From Catellatospora methionotrophica (lineage in GTDB: Bacteria; Actinomycetota; Actinomycetes; Mycobacteriales; Micromonosporaceae), in NCBI RefSeq assembly GCF_011297335.1, contig NZ_JAAOTJ010000010.1, positions 124,001 to 188,000 of the forward strand: a DNA stretch of 64,000 nt, in the 5' to 3' direction. The position numbers and the translations under genes were made by a program. The notes under the pieces were generated by a model that was given only the letters and a program-made list of their open reading frames with translations, was not told the origin of the DNA and did not search any database. Each line of letters starts with the position of its first letter. Position 1 is the stretch's first letter. Below, in pieces: positions 52,201-62,468 of the stretch.

Positions 52201-53781
52201 TCACCGGCTCCGCGCCAGCAGCTCCACGGCCGCGACGACCTCGGCCGGGTCGATCTCGCCCAGGCACGGGTGACCGGGCTGGGCGCAGGTGAGCGCGCGG
52301 GTGTCGCGGCATGGCGCGTCCGGGTCGCCGAGCCGTACGTGCGGCACACCGTGCGGGCCCCACCGGGCGAACGGCACCGTCGGCGCGAACATGCTCACCA
52401 CGGGCGTGCCGACCGCCGCGGCCAGGTGAGCCGGGCCGGTGTTGCCCACGACCAGACACGCCGATCCGGCCAGCAGCCGCCCGAGGGCGGCCAGGTCGGT
52501 CTGCCCGCCGAGGTCGCCCGCGACGTCACCGGCCACCTCGGCGGTCAGTTCGGTCTCGCCGGGGCCGCCCGTGACGATGACCTCGCGTCCCGAGCGCGCC
52601 AGCTCCCGCACGATCTCGACGGCGACCTTGCGCGGCAGTCCCCGCGCCGCGGCGCTCGCACCCGGGTGCACGATCACCCGTCCGGTGCGCGCGGCGGGCG
52701 AGGGCAGCACCGTACGCAGCCGGGCGTCGTCGCCCGGGGGCAGGCCGTATCCGGCCGCGGCGGCCAGTGACAGGGCGCGCTGCGCCTCGGGCAGGTCGTC
52801 GGGCACGCGGTGGCGCACGTCCAGCAGCGCGCCGGGATAGTCGTCGCAGACCGCGCTGATCCGGCCGACCCCGGCCAGCCGCAGCAGCAGCGCGGTGGGC
52901 AGCGGCGACTGGGCCGCCGAGGTGAAGATGACCGCCTCGTCGATCTGCCAGCAGCGCACCGCGTCGAGGAGCCCGTCCACCGCCGCCGGGTCGACCGGCG
53001 CCGGGTCACGTTCGGCCCAGGGCGTACGCCACTCCAGCACCCGCGTCACGCCGGGTAGCAGCCGGCCGGCGGGCACCCCCGGCGGCCCGGTGAGCAGGGT
53101 GACCGAGGACGCCCGCGCGGCCAGCGCCCGCAGCGCGGGCCCGGCCAGCAGCACGTCGCCCGCCGAGCCGGCGCGCACCGCGAGCACGTTGCCGGGCTCG
53201 TCGGCCCCCGCCGGGCCGGGGCGCAGCAGCCGTCGACGGGCGAGGATCCACTCGGCGGCGGCGAACATGGTCGGCGCGCGGTACGGGGCCGCGGCGGCTT
53301 CGGCCACGCAGGTCTGCCCGGTCGGCACCAGCAGGCCGGTCGCCCCCGCCGCCGCGGCGGCCAGCAGGTCGGTGCCGAGGTCGCCGACCATCACGCAGCG
53401 GTGCGCGCCGATGCCGAGGGCGCGGGCCGCGGCGGTGATCAGGCCGGGTGAGGGCTTGCGGCAGGCGCATCCGTCGGCGGGGGTGTGCCAGCAGGTCTGC
53501 CAGGTGTCGAACGGGCCGAGCAGCTGCCCGATGCGGGCGTCGACGGCTTCGGCCTGGGCGCGGGTGACGAACCCGAAGCCGACGGCCGACTGGTAGGACA
53601 CGACCCCGATCCGCAGCCCGGCCTCGCGCAGCAGGTCGAGCGCGGCGCGTACGCCGGGCATCGGCACGACGAGATCGGGATCGCTGAGCTGCGGCACATC
53701 GCGGATCAGAGTGTTGTCCCGGTCGAACAGGACCGCGTCGAACATGCCGGTGGAGCTGCCGTCGATCTCTGCTCTGCGCAC
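52201..53781 (-). CDS. GmhB-like HAD phosphatase fused to GT9 glycosyltransferase
   Basis: 526 residues. The first about 185 form a HAD-IIIA phosphatase: D20 and D22 in LFDRDNTL, and a GmhB-type zinc loop CWHTPADGCACRKPSPG. The rest (about 200-520) is a heptosyltransferase-like GT9 domain, with the donor-side motif NTGPAHLAAAVGTPVVSMFAP. In Gram-negatives GmhB makes heptose-1-phosphate and WaaF-like GT9 enzymes transfer ADP-heptose. Here both are one polypeptide in a Gram-positive-type genome, so it may build a heptose-containing glycan or natural-product sugar. ATG 53781 is chosen; M13 (53745) is also possible, and the HAD motif starts right after it. No further heptose genes are in the window. 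Confidence 0.88.
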   Translation of the reverse strand: MRRAEIDGSSTGMFDAVLFDRDNTLIRDVPQLSDPDLVVPMPGVRAALDLLREAGLRIGVVSYQSAVGFGFVTRAQAEAVDARIGQLLGPFDTWQTCWHTPADGCACRKPSPGLITAAARALGIGAHRCVMVGDLGTDLLAAAAAGATGLLVPTGQTCVAEAAAAPYRAPTMFAAAEWILARRRLLRPGPAGADEPGNVLAVRAGSAGDVLLAGPALRALAARASSVTLLTGPPGVPAGRLLPGVTRVLEWRTPWAERDPAPVDPAAVDGLLDAVRCWQIDEAVIFTSAAQSPLPTALLLRLAGVGRISAVCDDYPGALLDVRHRVPDDLPEAQRALSLAAAAGYGLPPGDDARLRTVLPSPAARTGRVIVHPGASAAARGLPRKVAVEIVRELARSGREVIVTGGPGETELTAEVAGDVAGDLGGQTDLAALGRLLAGSACLVVGNTGPAHLAAAVGTPVVSMFAPTVPFARWGPHGVPHVRLGDPDAPCRDTRALTCAQPGHPCLGEIDPAEVVAAVELLARSR

Positions 53782-53988
53782 TCGGCGGCCTTACCCGGCG
53801 GCGCTGAGTCCAAAACATCCTGCTCCGTAGTTTAAGTGGTGATTGCCGTAAGCATCCCTTTCGCGAGGCGGTCTGATGGTCTAGCAGCCTAGGAAGATCC
53901 AGGCGCGGTGTCGGCGGACACCGCCAGAAACGGCCCCACGCTGCGGGAACCGAGCCCGTCGCGGATCGGACCCGGCGACACTGGGAAC

Positions 53989-54438
53989 GTGGGGGAGCAG
54001 CTGACGGGACGTACGGTCCGCGACGTGATGACCGGCCGCCCGGTGTGCGTCGAACCCGGCACGACGCTGACCGAGGCGGCCCGGCTCATGCGCGACAACG
54101 CCATCGGCGACGTGCTGGTCGCCGAAGGCGAACGCCTGGTCGGCATCGTGACCAGCGGAGACATCGTGCGCGTGGTGGCCGCCGAACGCGACCCGGCCAC
54201 GATCGTGGCCGGGGAGCTCACCGACCGGGAACTGGTGACCGTGCACGCCGACGACGACACCGGCGAGGCCGCCCGGATCATGAAGGAGCGCTCGCTGCGC
54301 CGCCTGCCCGTGTGTGAGAGCCACCGGGTCATCGGCGTCATCACCTGGAACGACCTGACGCGCGGCCAGCGCCACCAGCCGCCCGACTCCGACGAGGGCG
54401 CCACGGGCGTGGGCTGGTCGACCCGGCCCGACGGGTGA
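53989..54438 (+). CDS. Tandem CBS-domain protein
   Basis: 149 residues made of two CBS domains: TVRDVMTGRPVCVEPGTTL to VGIVTSGDIVRVV, and VAGELTDRELVTVHADDD to VIGVITWNDL. Stand-alone CBS pairs bind adenosine nucleotides and act as energy sensors. GTG 53989 is chosen because it falls directly before the first CBS; the GTG at 53908 would add 27 unstructured residues. It is convergent with the MEDS/ATPase gene (stops 54438 and 54446), opening the signalling block. Confidence 0.87.
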   Translation: MGEQLTGRTVRDVMTGRPVCVEPGTTLTEAARLMRDNAIGDVLVAEGERLVGIVTSGDIVRVVAAERDPATIVAGELTDRELVTVHADDDTGEAARIMKERSLRRLPVCESHRVIGVITWNDLTRGQRHQPPDSDEGATGVGWSTRPDG

Positions 54439-54445
54439 TCCGCCC

Positions 54446-55384
54446 TCAGCCGTTGAGACCCAGGCGCACGACGCAGCCGCCGTCGGCCGCGTCGACGGTG
54501 AGGTCGTCGCTCATCTGACGGGCCAGCCACAGCCCCATGCCGCCCGCGCCGACCTCCCGGTCCGTCGGCAGGTAACCGCTGTACGGGCTGAAGCAGGTGC
54601 CACCGTCGGACACCGCGCACAGCGCCCGGCGCGCGTCGGACCACAGCCGCACCCGCACCGGGGCCACCCCGTGCAGGATCGCGTTCGTGGCCACCTCGCT
54701 GACGGCGAGCATGAACCCCTGCACCGCGTACGCCGCGAAACCGTCGCGCAGCAGCGCCTGCTCGACCGCGGCACGCAGGGCCGCCAGGTCGTGCGGGCCG
54801 GTGACGTCCAGCCGGGGCGGGCTGTCCTCCAGCGGATCGGGCCAGCGCATACGGGCCTCACCGAGCAGGGTGAGCGCGTCGGTGTACCCGGCGCTGGGCA
54901 CCCGGCCGCCGTCGGCGAGCAGGTGGGAGTGGCTGCTCTCGCCCGCGCGCAGGATGTCGGCGGGCACGCGGCGGCGGTCGTACAGGCACAGGTTCCAGAC
55001 CGGGTAGCTGGTCAGGGCCTGGCCGAGCGCGGCGTCGAAGCGGGCCCACTCCCACTGGCCGCTCGGCTTCGGCCCGAAGTCGATCTCGGTGACCACCCGG
55101 ACCCGTTCACAGCCCCGCTCCCGTTCGCGCGCCACCAGCTCGCGGTAGGCGTTCATCGCGCCGACGGTGCCGCCGTACACGTCCTCGCGGGGCAGTTCGG
55201 CGACCCGGTCCGGGCCCATGGCGTCGCGCAGGCGCGCGGCGTTGTCGGGGCGGCAGATCAGCACGACACTGTCACCGGCCGCGGCGCCCTCGCGCAGGAA
55301 CGGCACCACGGCGTCCAGCAGCCCGCCGTCGTCGTCGTACTGCAACGCGTCGTGGCGGCTGAGCGGCTGCTGCGGCAGGCTCAT
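54446..55384 (-). CDS. MEDS-domain / HATPase anti-sigma-like sensor
   Basis: 312 residues. The N-terminal half (about 10-165) is a MEDS domain (HDALQYDDDGGLLDAVVPFL; YGGTVGAMNAY). The C-terminal half is a small GHKL ATPase of the RsbW type: N-box SEVATNAILHG, then SDGGTCFSPYS and AGGMGLWLARQM. Such proteins act in partner-switching control of sigma factors or antagonists together with SpoIIE phosphatases, two of which are encoded close by. MEDS domains are named from sensory proteins linked to methylotrophy/methanogenesis, and the ligand here is unknown. Confidence 0.87.
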   Translation of the reverse strand: MSLPQQPLSRHDALQYDDDGGLLDAVVPFLREGAAAGDSVVLICRPDNAARLRDAMGPDRVAELPREDVYGGTVGAMNAYRELVARERERGCERVRVVTEIDFGPKPSGQWEWARFDAALGQALTSYPVWNLCLYDRRRVPADILRAGESSHSHLLADGGRVPSAGYTDALTLLGEARMRWPDPLEDSPPRLDVTGPHDLAALRAAVEQALLRDGFAAYAVQGFMLAVSEVATNAILHGVAPVRVRLWSDARRALCAVSDGGTCFSPYSGYLPTDREVGAGGMGLWLARQMSDDLTVDAADGGCVVRLGLNG

Positions 55385-55630
55385 CCGGCCACCCCCGTCG
55401 CCGGGGTGGGCCGCCGCCTGCGCGGTCGCACCGCGCGGCGGTCGCCGTCGGTGTGTCCCGCGAGCGCCGTTGCGTCCACCACTGGTCCTTCCCGAGCCCG
55501 CTTTGTGGCCCGTCGTCCGGCTTTGTCAAGCCGTAAGACAATGCTATTGCTCCGTGCCCGCGACCCTGAACCCGCCGTCCGGCCGGGTCCGCCGGGTCAG
55601 CCGGCGCGTGAGGGGGGCGATAGGTACGCC

Positions 55631-57235
55631 TTACCCTTCTGCGTCGTTGCGAACCGCCATGATGGCCATGTCGTCGCGGGGCGGGTCGGTGGAGAAGTCG
55701 ACGGCGGCGGTGCGCAGCCGGGCGGCGATGACGTCGGCGGGGTGTCCCGCCAGGTAGGTCAGCCGCTGGGCGAGCCGCTGGGTGCCGAAGAACTCCTGGC
55801 TGTTGCGGCGCTCGGTGACGCCGTCGGTGAAGAAGACCAGGGTCTCGCCGGGCTGCAGCACGAGCCGGGCGGGCGGGCAGGTGACCGGCGAGACCAGGCC
55901 GAGCGCGGTGCCCCAGCGGCCGGCCGAGGAGACGCGGCCGTCGGCGTGCAGGATCAGCGGCCGGTCGTGCCCGGCCAGGTGCAGCGAGACCTCGACGCCG
56001 GAGCCGCGGCTGCGGGTGTCGAAGGCGGCAAGGGCCAGCGTGCAGTAGCGCTCGGAGCGTTCGCTGAGGGTCTCGTTGAGGGCGTCGAGCACCGACTCAA
56101 GGGGCCTGCCGTCCTTGACGAGCACCCGGATGACCTCGCGGATCAGCCCGGTCACCGCGGCGGCGTGTACGCCCTTGCCGGACACGTCGCCGACCATGAC
56201 CAGCCAGCGCCCGTCGGGCATGGGCATGATGTCGTACAGGTCGCCGCCGACCTCGACGCCCCGGCCCGCGGGCACGTACTCGGCGCCGATGCCCAGGCCG
56301 GGGATCGTCGGCAGTTTGGCGGGCAGCAGCGCCTGCTGCAGGGTGTGCGAGACGGTCTGGCGTTCCTCGTGGATGCGGGCGTTGTCCATGGCCAGCGCGC
56401 AGCGGCGGGCGACCTCCTCGGCGACCGGGATCTCGTCGGGGTCGCGCGGGGAGTCGGTGTCGCGGCCGATGCTGAGCACGCCGAGCCATTCGCCGCGGGC
56501 GAACAGAGGCACGGCGATACCGGACAGGGCACCCGGCAGGGGGACGTTCTTCCCCGCGAGCAGGGCCTCGGCCAGCGGCGGGGTGAGCAGCGAGCGGGTG
56601 AGGTCGTCGCTGACGGCGTCGAGCCAGCCGCTGAGGGCCTCGTCGGCGTGGGCGGCGGCGGCGGGTTCGAGGCGGCGGCCGGGGGTGGCCCGGTGCAGGA
56701 TGCACCAGGTGCCCAGGCGGGGCACGACGAGGCGGGGGATCAGCGCCAGGGTGAGGGTGAGGTCCAGGGACTGGGCGAGCAGTTCGCTGACCTCGGAGAG
56801 GAACGCCAGTGAGGTCTGCCGCCGCCGGTCGCTGTCACGCAACCGCTGGTGTTCGAGGGTCATGCCGAGCCGCTGGGTGGCCAGGTGGGCCAGGGTGCGG
56901 GCCTCGGGTGTGTCGGGGGCGTCCAGGCGCAGTTCGGCGGACCAGGGCAGGCTGACCGGCACGGTGATGCGCCGGATCGTGGCGCCGGGTGGCAGCCGTC
57001 TGCCCTGGGCGGCCAGCAGTTGTGCGCCGTCGCCGTCGCCGCGGTCGAGCCAGACGGCGCTGCCGCCGGCACCGGTGTGCTGGGCCAGGACGCGCAGCAG
57101 GTCGCCGGTGAATCCGTGCACGGTGCCGGTCTCGTCGGCGGTGGTGGCGACGTCGAGCAGGGCGTCGACGGCGGCCAGCGGTGCGTCGGCGGGCTGGCGG
57201 GGGGAGTGCTCCGGGTCGGGAGCGCGGTTCGGCAC
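55631..57235 (-). CDS. GAF-SpoIIE serine phosphatase
   Basis: 534 residues. The first about 125 form a sensor-like region with a GHKL/GAF-like look, a GAF domain spans about 150-295 (LGTWCILHRA; SGIAVPLFARGEWLGVLSIGR), and the C-terminal SpoIIE/PP2C domain has VGGDLYDIMPMPDGRW, VGDVSGKGVHAA, ETLVFFTDGVTERR and PPRDDMAIMAVRN, all with the metal-binding Asp residues. It would dephosphorylate an anti-anti-sigma factor in response to a ligand. GTG 57235 has only a weak ribosome-binding site. It is divergent from the kinase gene at 57405. Confidence 0.92.
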   Translation of the reverse strand: MPNRAPDPEHSPRQPADAPLAAVDALLDVATTADETGTVHGFTGDLLRVLAQHTGAGGSAVWLDRGDGDGAQLLAAQGRRLPPGATIRRITVPVSLPWSAELRLDAPDTPEARTLAHLATQRLGMTLEHQRLRDSDRRRQTSLAFLSEVSELLAQSLDLTLTLALIPRLVVPRLGTWCILHRATPGRRLEPAAAAHADEALSGWLDAVSDDLTRSLLTPPLAEALLAGKNVPLPGALSGIAVPLFARGEWLGVLSIGRDTDSPRDPDEIPVAEEVARRCALAMDNARIHEERQTVSHTLQQALLPAKLPTIPGLGIGAEYVPAGRGVEVGGDLYDIMPMPDGRWLVMVGDVSGKGVHAAAVTGLIREVIRVLVKDGRPLESVLDALNETLSERSERYCTLALAAFDTRSRGSGVEVSLHLAGHDRPLILHADGRVSSAGRWGTALGLVSPVTCPPARLVLQPGETLVFFTDGVTERRNSQEFFGTQRLAQRLTYLAGHPADVIAARLRTAAVDFSTDPPRDDMAIMAVRNDAEG

Positions 57236-57404
57236 CCTAGTAGTGTCCGCCGATCAGCGCCGGGTTTCCACCGTGGGCTGCTTGCCGCGCGGGGCTGGCT
57301 CGCATCCGGGGGTCGTTCGGACAATGATGAAGCGTGCGTCGCGACGGTGCGGCGCGGCGATGGGCCAGTAGGCGCGAGTCGGCCATCGAGGGGAGTGGGT
57401 CCTG

Positions 57405-60400
57405 GTGACGGCGAATCGGACGACGGCACAGCGTGGGCGGGCGGATGACGCCGACGCGCGGTGGCACGAGGTCGCGGCGGCGCTGCGGGCGGTGCGTGAC
57501 GGTGACTTCAAGGTGCGCCTGCCCCGTGGTTCCGGCATCGTCGGCGAGGTCGCGGACGCCTTCAACGAGGTGGTGATGCTGCAGGAGCAGCGTAACCGCG
57601 AGTTCTTGCGTATCTCGCGGGTCGTCGGCCGGGAGGGCCGGGTCACCGAGCGCCTGGACGAGGAGGCGTACGAGGGCGCCTGGGCCGACGGTGTACGCGC
57701 GGTCAACAGCCTGATGGACGACCTGGGGCGGCCGACCGCGGAGATCGCCCGCGTGATCGTGGCCGTGGCCGAGGGCGACCTGAGCCAGCACATGACCCTG
57801 GACATCGAGGGCCGGCCGCTGCGCGGCGAGTTCCTGACCATCGGCCGCACCGTGAACCGGATGGTGGACCAGCTGTCGTCGTTCGCCGACGAGGTGACGC
57901 GTGTCGCCCGTGAGGTCGGCACGGAGGGCAAGCTCGGCGGTCAGGCCGACGTGCGGGGTGTGTCGGGCACGTGGCGGGACCTGACCGACAACGTGAACTT
58001 CATGGCGTCGAACCTTACCGCGCAGGTGCGGTCGATCTCACAGGTGACGACGGCCATCGCGCAGGGCGACCTGTCGCAGAAGATCGCGATCTCGGCGCAG
58101 GGCGAGGTGGCCGACCTCGCCGACACGATCAATTCGCTGACCGACACGCTGCGGGTGTTCGCCGAGCAGGTGACGCGGGTGGCGCGTGAGGTCGGCACGG
58201 AGGGCAAGCTGGGTGGTCAGGCCGAGGTGCCGAACGTGGCGGGCACCTGGAAGGACCTGACCGACGCGGTGAACTACATGGCGTCGAACCTGACCGCGCA
58301 GGTCCGTAACATCGCGCAGGTCGCGACGGCGGTGGCCCGCGGTGACCTGTCGCAGAAGATCGCGGTGGCGGCGCAGGGCGAGATCCTGGAGCTCAAGGAC
58401 GTCGTCAACACGATGGTGGACCAGTTGTCGTCGTTCGCCGACGAGGTGACCCGGGTGGCCCGTGAGGTGGGTTCGGAGGGCAAGCTCGGCGGTCAGGCGC
58501 AGGTGGCCGGAGTGTCGGGTACGTGGCGGGACCTGACCGAGAACGTGAACCAGTTGGCGGGCAACCTGACCGCTCAGGTCCGCAACATCGCACAGGTGAC
58601 CACCGCCGTGGCGCGGGGTGACCTGTCGCAGAAGATCACGGTCGACGCGCGGGGCGAGATCCTGGAGCTGAAGTCGACGGTCAACACGATGGTCGACCAG
58701 TTGTCGTCGTTCGCCGACGAGGTGACCCGTGTCGCGCGTGAGGTGGGTTCGGAGGGCAAGCTCGGCGGTCAGGCGCAGGTGGCCGGGGTGTCGGGTACGT
58801 GGCGGGACCTGACCGAGAACGTGAACCAGCTGGCGGGCAACCTGACCGCTCAGGTCCGCAACATCGCGCAGGTGACCACCGCCGTGGCGCAGGGTGACCT
58901 GTCGCAGAAGATCACGGTCGACGCGCGGGGCGAGATCCTGGAGCTGAAGTCGACGGTCAACACGATGGTCGACCAGTTGTCGTCGTTCGCCGACGAGGTG
59001 ACCCGTGTCGCGCGTGAGGTCGGTTCGGAGGGCAAGCTCGGCGGTCAGGCGCAGGTGCGCGGCGTGTCCGGCACCTGGCGCGACCTGACCGACAACGTCA
59101 ACGTCATGGCGTCGAACCTGACCGCGCAGGTCCGTAACATCGCGCAGGTCGCGACGGCGGTGGCCCGCGGTGACCTGTCGCAGAAGATCGCGGTGGCGGC
59201 GCAGGGCGAGATCCTGGAGCTCAAGGACGTCGTCAACACGATGGTCGACCAGCTGTCCGCCTTCGCCGACGAGGTCACCCGTGTCGCCCGTGAGGTCGGT
59301 TCGGAGGGCAAGCTCGGCGGTCAGGCCCAGGTGCCCGCGGTCGCCGGTACGTGGCGCGACCTGACCGACAACGTGAACTTCATGGCGTCGAACCTGACCG
59401 GCCAGGTCCGCAACATCGCCCAGGTGACCACGGCCGTGGCCAAGGGCGACCTGTCGCAGAAGATCACCGTCGACGCGCACGGCGAGATCCTGGAGCTGAA
59501 GAACACCGTCAACACGATGGTCGACCAGCTGTCGTCGTTCGCCGACGAGGTGACCCGTGTCGCCCGTGAGGTGGGTTCGGAGGGCAAGCTCGGCGGTCAG
59601 GCGCAGGTGCGCGGCGTGTCCGGCACCTGGCGGCACCTGACCGAGAACGTGAACCAGCTCGCCTCGACGCTGACCACGCAGCTGCGGGCCATCGCGCAGG
59701 TGTCCACGGCGGTGACCCGCGGCGACATGACCCAGCGCATCTCGGTGCAGGCGCAGGGCGAGGTCGCCGAGCTCAAGGACAACATCAACCAGATGATCGT
59801 CACTCTGCGCGATACCACCACGAAGAACGCCGAGCAGGGCTGGCTGGACTCGAACCTGGCCCGCGCCGGTGAGCTGCTGCAGGGCCAGCGGGACCTGGAG
59901 CAGGTCTCCCGCATGATCATGTCGGATGTGACGCCGCTGATCGAGGCGCAGATCGGCGCGTTCTTCCTGTCCGAGCCCGACGGCGAGGACATCCGGCTGC
60001 AACTGACCGCGGCCTACGGGTACGCCGGGGGCGGCACCGCCGCGCACTACGCGGTCGGGGAGGGGCTGGTCGGCCAGGCGGCCGTGGACCGGCGCACCAT
60101 CCGCGTCGGCGCGGGCCGCACCAAGATGGCGGTGCGGTCCGGCATCGCCGACACGAAGGTCGCCGATCTGATCGTGGTGCCGATCGTGTTCGAGGGCGAG
60201 GCGCTGGGCGTCATCGAGTTCGGCAGCGTCACCCCGTTCTCGGAGCTGCACCTGGACTTCCTTGACCGGCTCGCGGGCACGCTGGGCATCGCGCTGAACA
60301 CGATCCTGGCCAACCGGCGTACCGAGGAGCTGCTGGCCCAGTCGCAGCGGCTGGCGCAGGAGCTGCGCGACCGTTCGGTGGAGCTGCAGCGCACCAACAA

Positions 60401-61817
60401 CGAGCTGGAGGAGAAGGCGGCCCAGCTGTCGGAGCAGAACCGCAACATCGAGATCAAGAACCGGGAGATCGAGCTGGCGCGGCTCGGTCTGGAGGACAAG
60501 GCGCGGCAGCTGTCGGCGGCCTCGCAGTACAAGTCGGAGTTCCTGGCCAACATGAGCCACGAGCTGCGTACGCCGCTGAACTCGCTGCTGCTGCTGTCGC
60601 GGCTGCTGGCCGACAACCCGGAGGCGAACCTCACCCCGAAGCAGATCGACTTCGCGCGCACCATCCACAGCGCCGGGTCGGACCTGCTGGCGCTGATCGA
60701 CGACATCCTGGACCTGTCGAAGATCGAGGCCGGGCGGATGGACGTCGAGCCGGGCGAGGTGCGCTTCCAGGACATCTGCGACTACGTGGAGCAGGCGTTC
60801 CGGCCGCAGACCGAGGAGAAGCGCCTGGAGCTGGAGCTTTCCCTGTCCGGGCAGCTGCCCGCCGGGATGATCACCGACGCGCAGCGGCTGCAGCAGATCC
60901 TGCGCAACCTGCTGTCGAACGCGGTCAAGTTCACCGACGCGGGCACCGTGCACCTGGAGATCGGGCCCGCCCCGGCGGACCTGGTGTTCGAGGAGCCGTC
61001 GCTGAGCCAGTCCGGGGAGGTGGTGATGTTCGCGGTGCACGACACCGGCATCGGCATCTCGGCCAGCAAGCTGGCGCTGATCTTCGACGAGTTCCAGCAG
61101 GCCGACGGGACGACCAGCCGCAAGTACGGCGGGACGGGCCTGGGGCTGTCGATCAGCCGGGAACTGGCGCGGCTGCTCGGCGGCACCATCACGGTGACCT
61201 CGGCGCCGGGCCAGGGTTCGACGTTCACGCTGTACCTGCCGGGCATGCTGACCGGTCCGACGACCGCGCCGACGTTGCCGCTGTTGCCGGCGCTGACCGG
61301 GGTCGGCGCGCCCGCCGGGGCGGTGCCGGTGAGCCCGTCGGCGCAGGCGCACTACGCGACGCCGGTGTCGCGGCCGATCATCGGCCGGGCGGCGACCGAC
61401 ACGCTGGGCGCCGAGGTGTCCTCGACCCTGGACGGGGCCCGGGTCCTGATCGTCGACGATGACGTGCGAAACGTGTTCGCCCTGGCCAGCGCCCTGGAAC
61501 ACCACGGCATGCAGGTGCTGTACGCCGACAACGGCAACGACGGCATCCAGCTGCTGGCCGAGCATCCCGACATCGACATCGTGCTGATGGACGCGATGAT
61601 GCCCGAGCAGGACGGCTACGAGACGACGCGGATCATCCGGCGCAACCCGCACCTGGCCACGCTGCCGGTGGTGTTCCTGACCGCCAAGGCGATGCCCGGC
61701 GACCGCGAGGCGGCGCTCGGCGCGGGCGCCAGCGACTACATCACCAAACCCGTCGACCTCGACGAGCTGCTGCGCCTGATGGCGCGCTGGATCGGCCGCC
61801 CGGAGCAGAAGGCATGA
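57405..61817 (+). CDS. Poly-HAMP hybrid histidine kinase (Nik1/group III-like)
   Basis: 1470 residues without a signal peptide or membrane span, so cytoplasmic. Residues about 10-830 are a chain of HAMP units: [13 protein letters not shown][T/S]EGKLG occurs seven times at 92-residue steps. Then come a GAF domain (about 860-985), a coiled coil (990-1045), HisKA with H1052 in [10 protein letters not shown], HATPase ([23 protein letters not shown]) and a receiver domain with D1396 in VLMDAMMP. The domain order resembles fungal group III osmosensing kinases, in which the HAMP array itself senses the signal. Start GTG 57405 follows GAGGGGAG. It ends on ATGA overlapping a tiny frame that leads to the response regulator gene. 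Confidence 0.95.
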   Translation: MTANRTTAQRGRADDADARWHEVAAALRAVRDGDFKVRLPRGSGIVGEVADAFNEVVMLQEQRNREFLRISRVVGREGRVTERLDEEAYEGAWADGVRAVNSLMDDLGRPTAEIARVIVAVAEGDLSQHMTLDIEGRPLRGEFLTIGRTVNRMVDQLSSFADEVTRVAREVGTEGKLGGQADVRGVSGTWRDLTDNVNFMASNLTAQVRSISQVTTAIAQGDLSQKIAISAQGEVADLADTINSLTDTLRVFAEQVTRVAREVGTEGKLGGQAEVPNVAGTWKDLTDAVNYMASNLTAQVRNIAQVATAVARGDLSQKIAVAAQGEILELKDVVNTMVDQLSSFADEVTRVAREVGSEGKLGGQAQVAGVSGTWRDLTENVNQLAGNLTAQVRNIAQVTTAVARGDLSQKITVDARGEILELKSTVNTMVDQLSSFADEVTRVAREVGSEGKLGGQAQVAGVSGTWRDLTENVNQLAGNLTAQVRNIAQVTTAVAQGDLSQKITVDARGEILELKSTVNTMVDQLSSFADEVTRVAREVGSEGKLGGQAQVRGVSGTWRDLTDNVNVMASNLTAQVRNIAQVATAVARGDLSQKIAVAAQGEILELKDVVNTMVDQLSAFADEVTRVAREVGSEGKLGGQAQVPAVAGTWRDLTDNVNFMASNLTGQVRNIAQVTTAVAKGDLSQKITVDAHGEILELKNTVNTMVDQLSSFADEVTRVAREVGSEGKLGGQAQVRGVSGTWRHLTENVNQLASTLTTQLRAIAQVSTAVTRGDMTQRISVQAQGEVAELKDNINQMIVTLRDTTTKNAEQGWLDSNLARAGELLQGQRDLEQVSRMIMSDVTPLIEAQIGAFFLSEPDGEDIRLQLTAAYGYAGGGTAAHYAVGEGLVGQAAVDRRTIRVGAGRTKMAVRSGIADTKVADLIVVPIVFEGEALGVIEFGSVTPFSELHLDFLDRLAGTLGIALNTILANRRTEELLAQSQRLAQELRDRSVELQRTNNELEEKAAQLSEQNRNIEIKNREIELARLGLEDKARQLSAASQYKSEFLANMSHELRTPLNSLLLLSRLLADNPEANLTPKQIDFARTIHSAGSDLLALIDDILDLSKIEAGRMDVEPGEVRFQDICDYVEQAFRPQTEEKRLELELSLSGQLPAGMITDAQRLQQILRNLLSNAVKFTDAGTVHLEIGPAPADLVFEEPSLSQSGEVVMFAVHDTGIGISASKLALIFDEFQQADGTTSRKYGGTGLGLSISRELARLLGGTITVTSAPGQGSTFTLYLPGMLTGPTTAPTLPLLPALTGVGAPAGAVPVSPSAQAHYATPVSRPIIGRAATDTLGAEVSSTLDGARVLIVDDDVRNVFALASALEHHGMQVLYADNGNDGIQLLAEHPDIDIVLMDAMMPEQDGYETTRIIRRNPHLATLPVVFLTAKAMPGDREAALGAGASDYITKPVDLDELLRLMARWIGRPEQKA
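57884..59640 (+). repeat. 276-bp tandem repeats inside the HAMP kinase gene
   Basis: Seven in-frame units of 276 bp (92 codons). The units starting near 58436 and 58712 differ at only about five positions over 276 bp. The stretch from about 58310 to 58412 recurs almost unchanged around 59138-59240. Such near-identity in DNA, not only protein, indicates recent duplication or gene conversion. Confidence 0.9.
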
Positions 61818-61892
61818 GCGAGCGTAGCGAGCGAGTCATGTGGTCTGGGCGTCGTGCCGCCGACGAGCGCAGCGGGGAGAAGGCATGAGCGA
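61807..61892 (+). repeat. 71-bp insertion-like unit at the kinase/regulator junction
   Basis: AGAAGGCATGAGCGA occurs at 61807-61821 and again at 61878-61892, i.e. a direct repeat with a 71-bp period. Between them lies GAGCGAGCGTAGCGAGCGAG, a low-complexity stretch. The result is a 24-codon frame (61814-61888) linked by ATGA to both the kinase stop and the regulator start. Whether this peptide is made or is only a translational bridge is unknown. Confidence 0.6.
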
Positions 61893-62457
61893 CTTGGAGC
61901 AGGGTTTTCTGCTGGCGAAGGTGCTGCTGGTCGACGACCGGCAGGACAACCTGATCGCGCTGGAGGCGATGCTGCAGGGGCTGCCGGTGGAGCCGGTCGC
62001 GGTCAGCAGCGGTGAGGCGGCGCTCAAACGGCTGATGGTCGACGACTTCGCGGTGATCCTGATGGACGCGCAGATGCCGGGCCTGGACGGGTTCGAGACG
62101 GCGGGGCACATCAAACGCCGCGAGCGCACCCGGCACATCCCGATCATCTTCCTGACCGCGGCCGACCGTGACGCCCGGCTGGCGCTGCGCGGGTACGCGG
62201 CGGGCGCGGTCGACTACCTGACCAAGCCGTTCGACCCGTGGGTGCTGCGGGCCAAGGTCGCCATCTTCGTGGACCTGTGGGTCAAGACGCAGCAGTTGCG
62301 CCAGCAGGCCCAGCAGTGGGCCCGGCTGTCCGGGGCGGCCCAGGACGCGGTGCGCCTGCTCGAAGACCCCGGTCTGGACGACATCGAACGCGCCCGCGAA
62401 GGGCTGCGGGCGGCGCTGCCGCACGATCCGGAGCCGCTGACCCGCCGCACGCGCTGA
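61885..62457 (+). CDS. Response regulator with receiver domain
   Basis: 190 residues. The receiver domain (about 10-130) has the acidic pair in VLLVDDRQDN, phospho-acceptor D61 in ILMDAQMPG, the T/S position in FLTAADR and Lys in YLTKPFDP. There is no DNA-binding domain; the last 60 residues are helical (LRQQAQQWARLSGAAQ). Such short regulators act by protein contact, for instance on a phosphatase. ATG 61885 follows GGGGAGAAGG. It is coupled to the hybrid kinase gene and convergent with a SpoIIE phosphatase gene, both plausible partners. Confidence 0.92.
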   Translation: MSDLEQGFLLAKVLLVDDRQDNLIALEAMLQGLPVEPVAVSSGEAALKRLMVDDFAVILMDAQMPGLDGFETAGHIKRRERTRHIPIIFLTAADRDARLALRGYAAGAVDYLTKPFDPWVLRAKVAIFVDLWVKTQQLRQQAQQWARLSGAAQDAVRLLEDPGLDDIERAREGLRAALPHDPEPLTRRTR

Positions 62458-62468
62458 CCCGGCGCGGG

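Noticed and set aside
53815-53990. Possible tRNA or small RNA upstream of the CBS gene
   Set aside because: No cloverleaf, anticodon arm or TPsiC-like loop could be drawn; only short local pairings exist.
57884-59640. Regular repeats as a CRISPR array
   Set aside because: The period is 276 bp, the repeats are in frame within a kinase gene, and there are no short repeat/spacer units.
58038-61652. 1204-codon minus-strand frame opposite the HAMP kinase gene
   Set aside because: It repeats in step with the HAMP units and has no domain; a shadow of the repeated sense gene.
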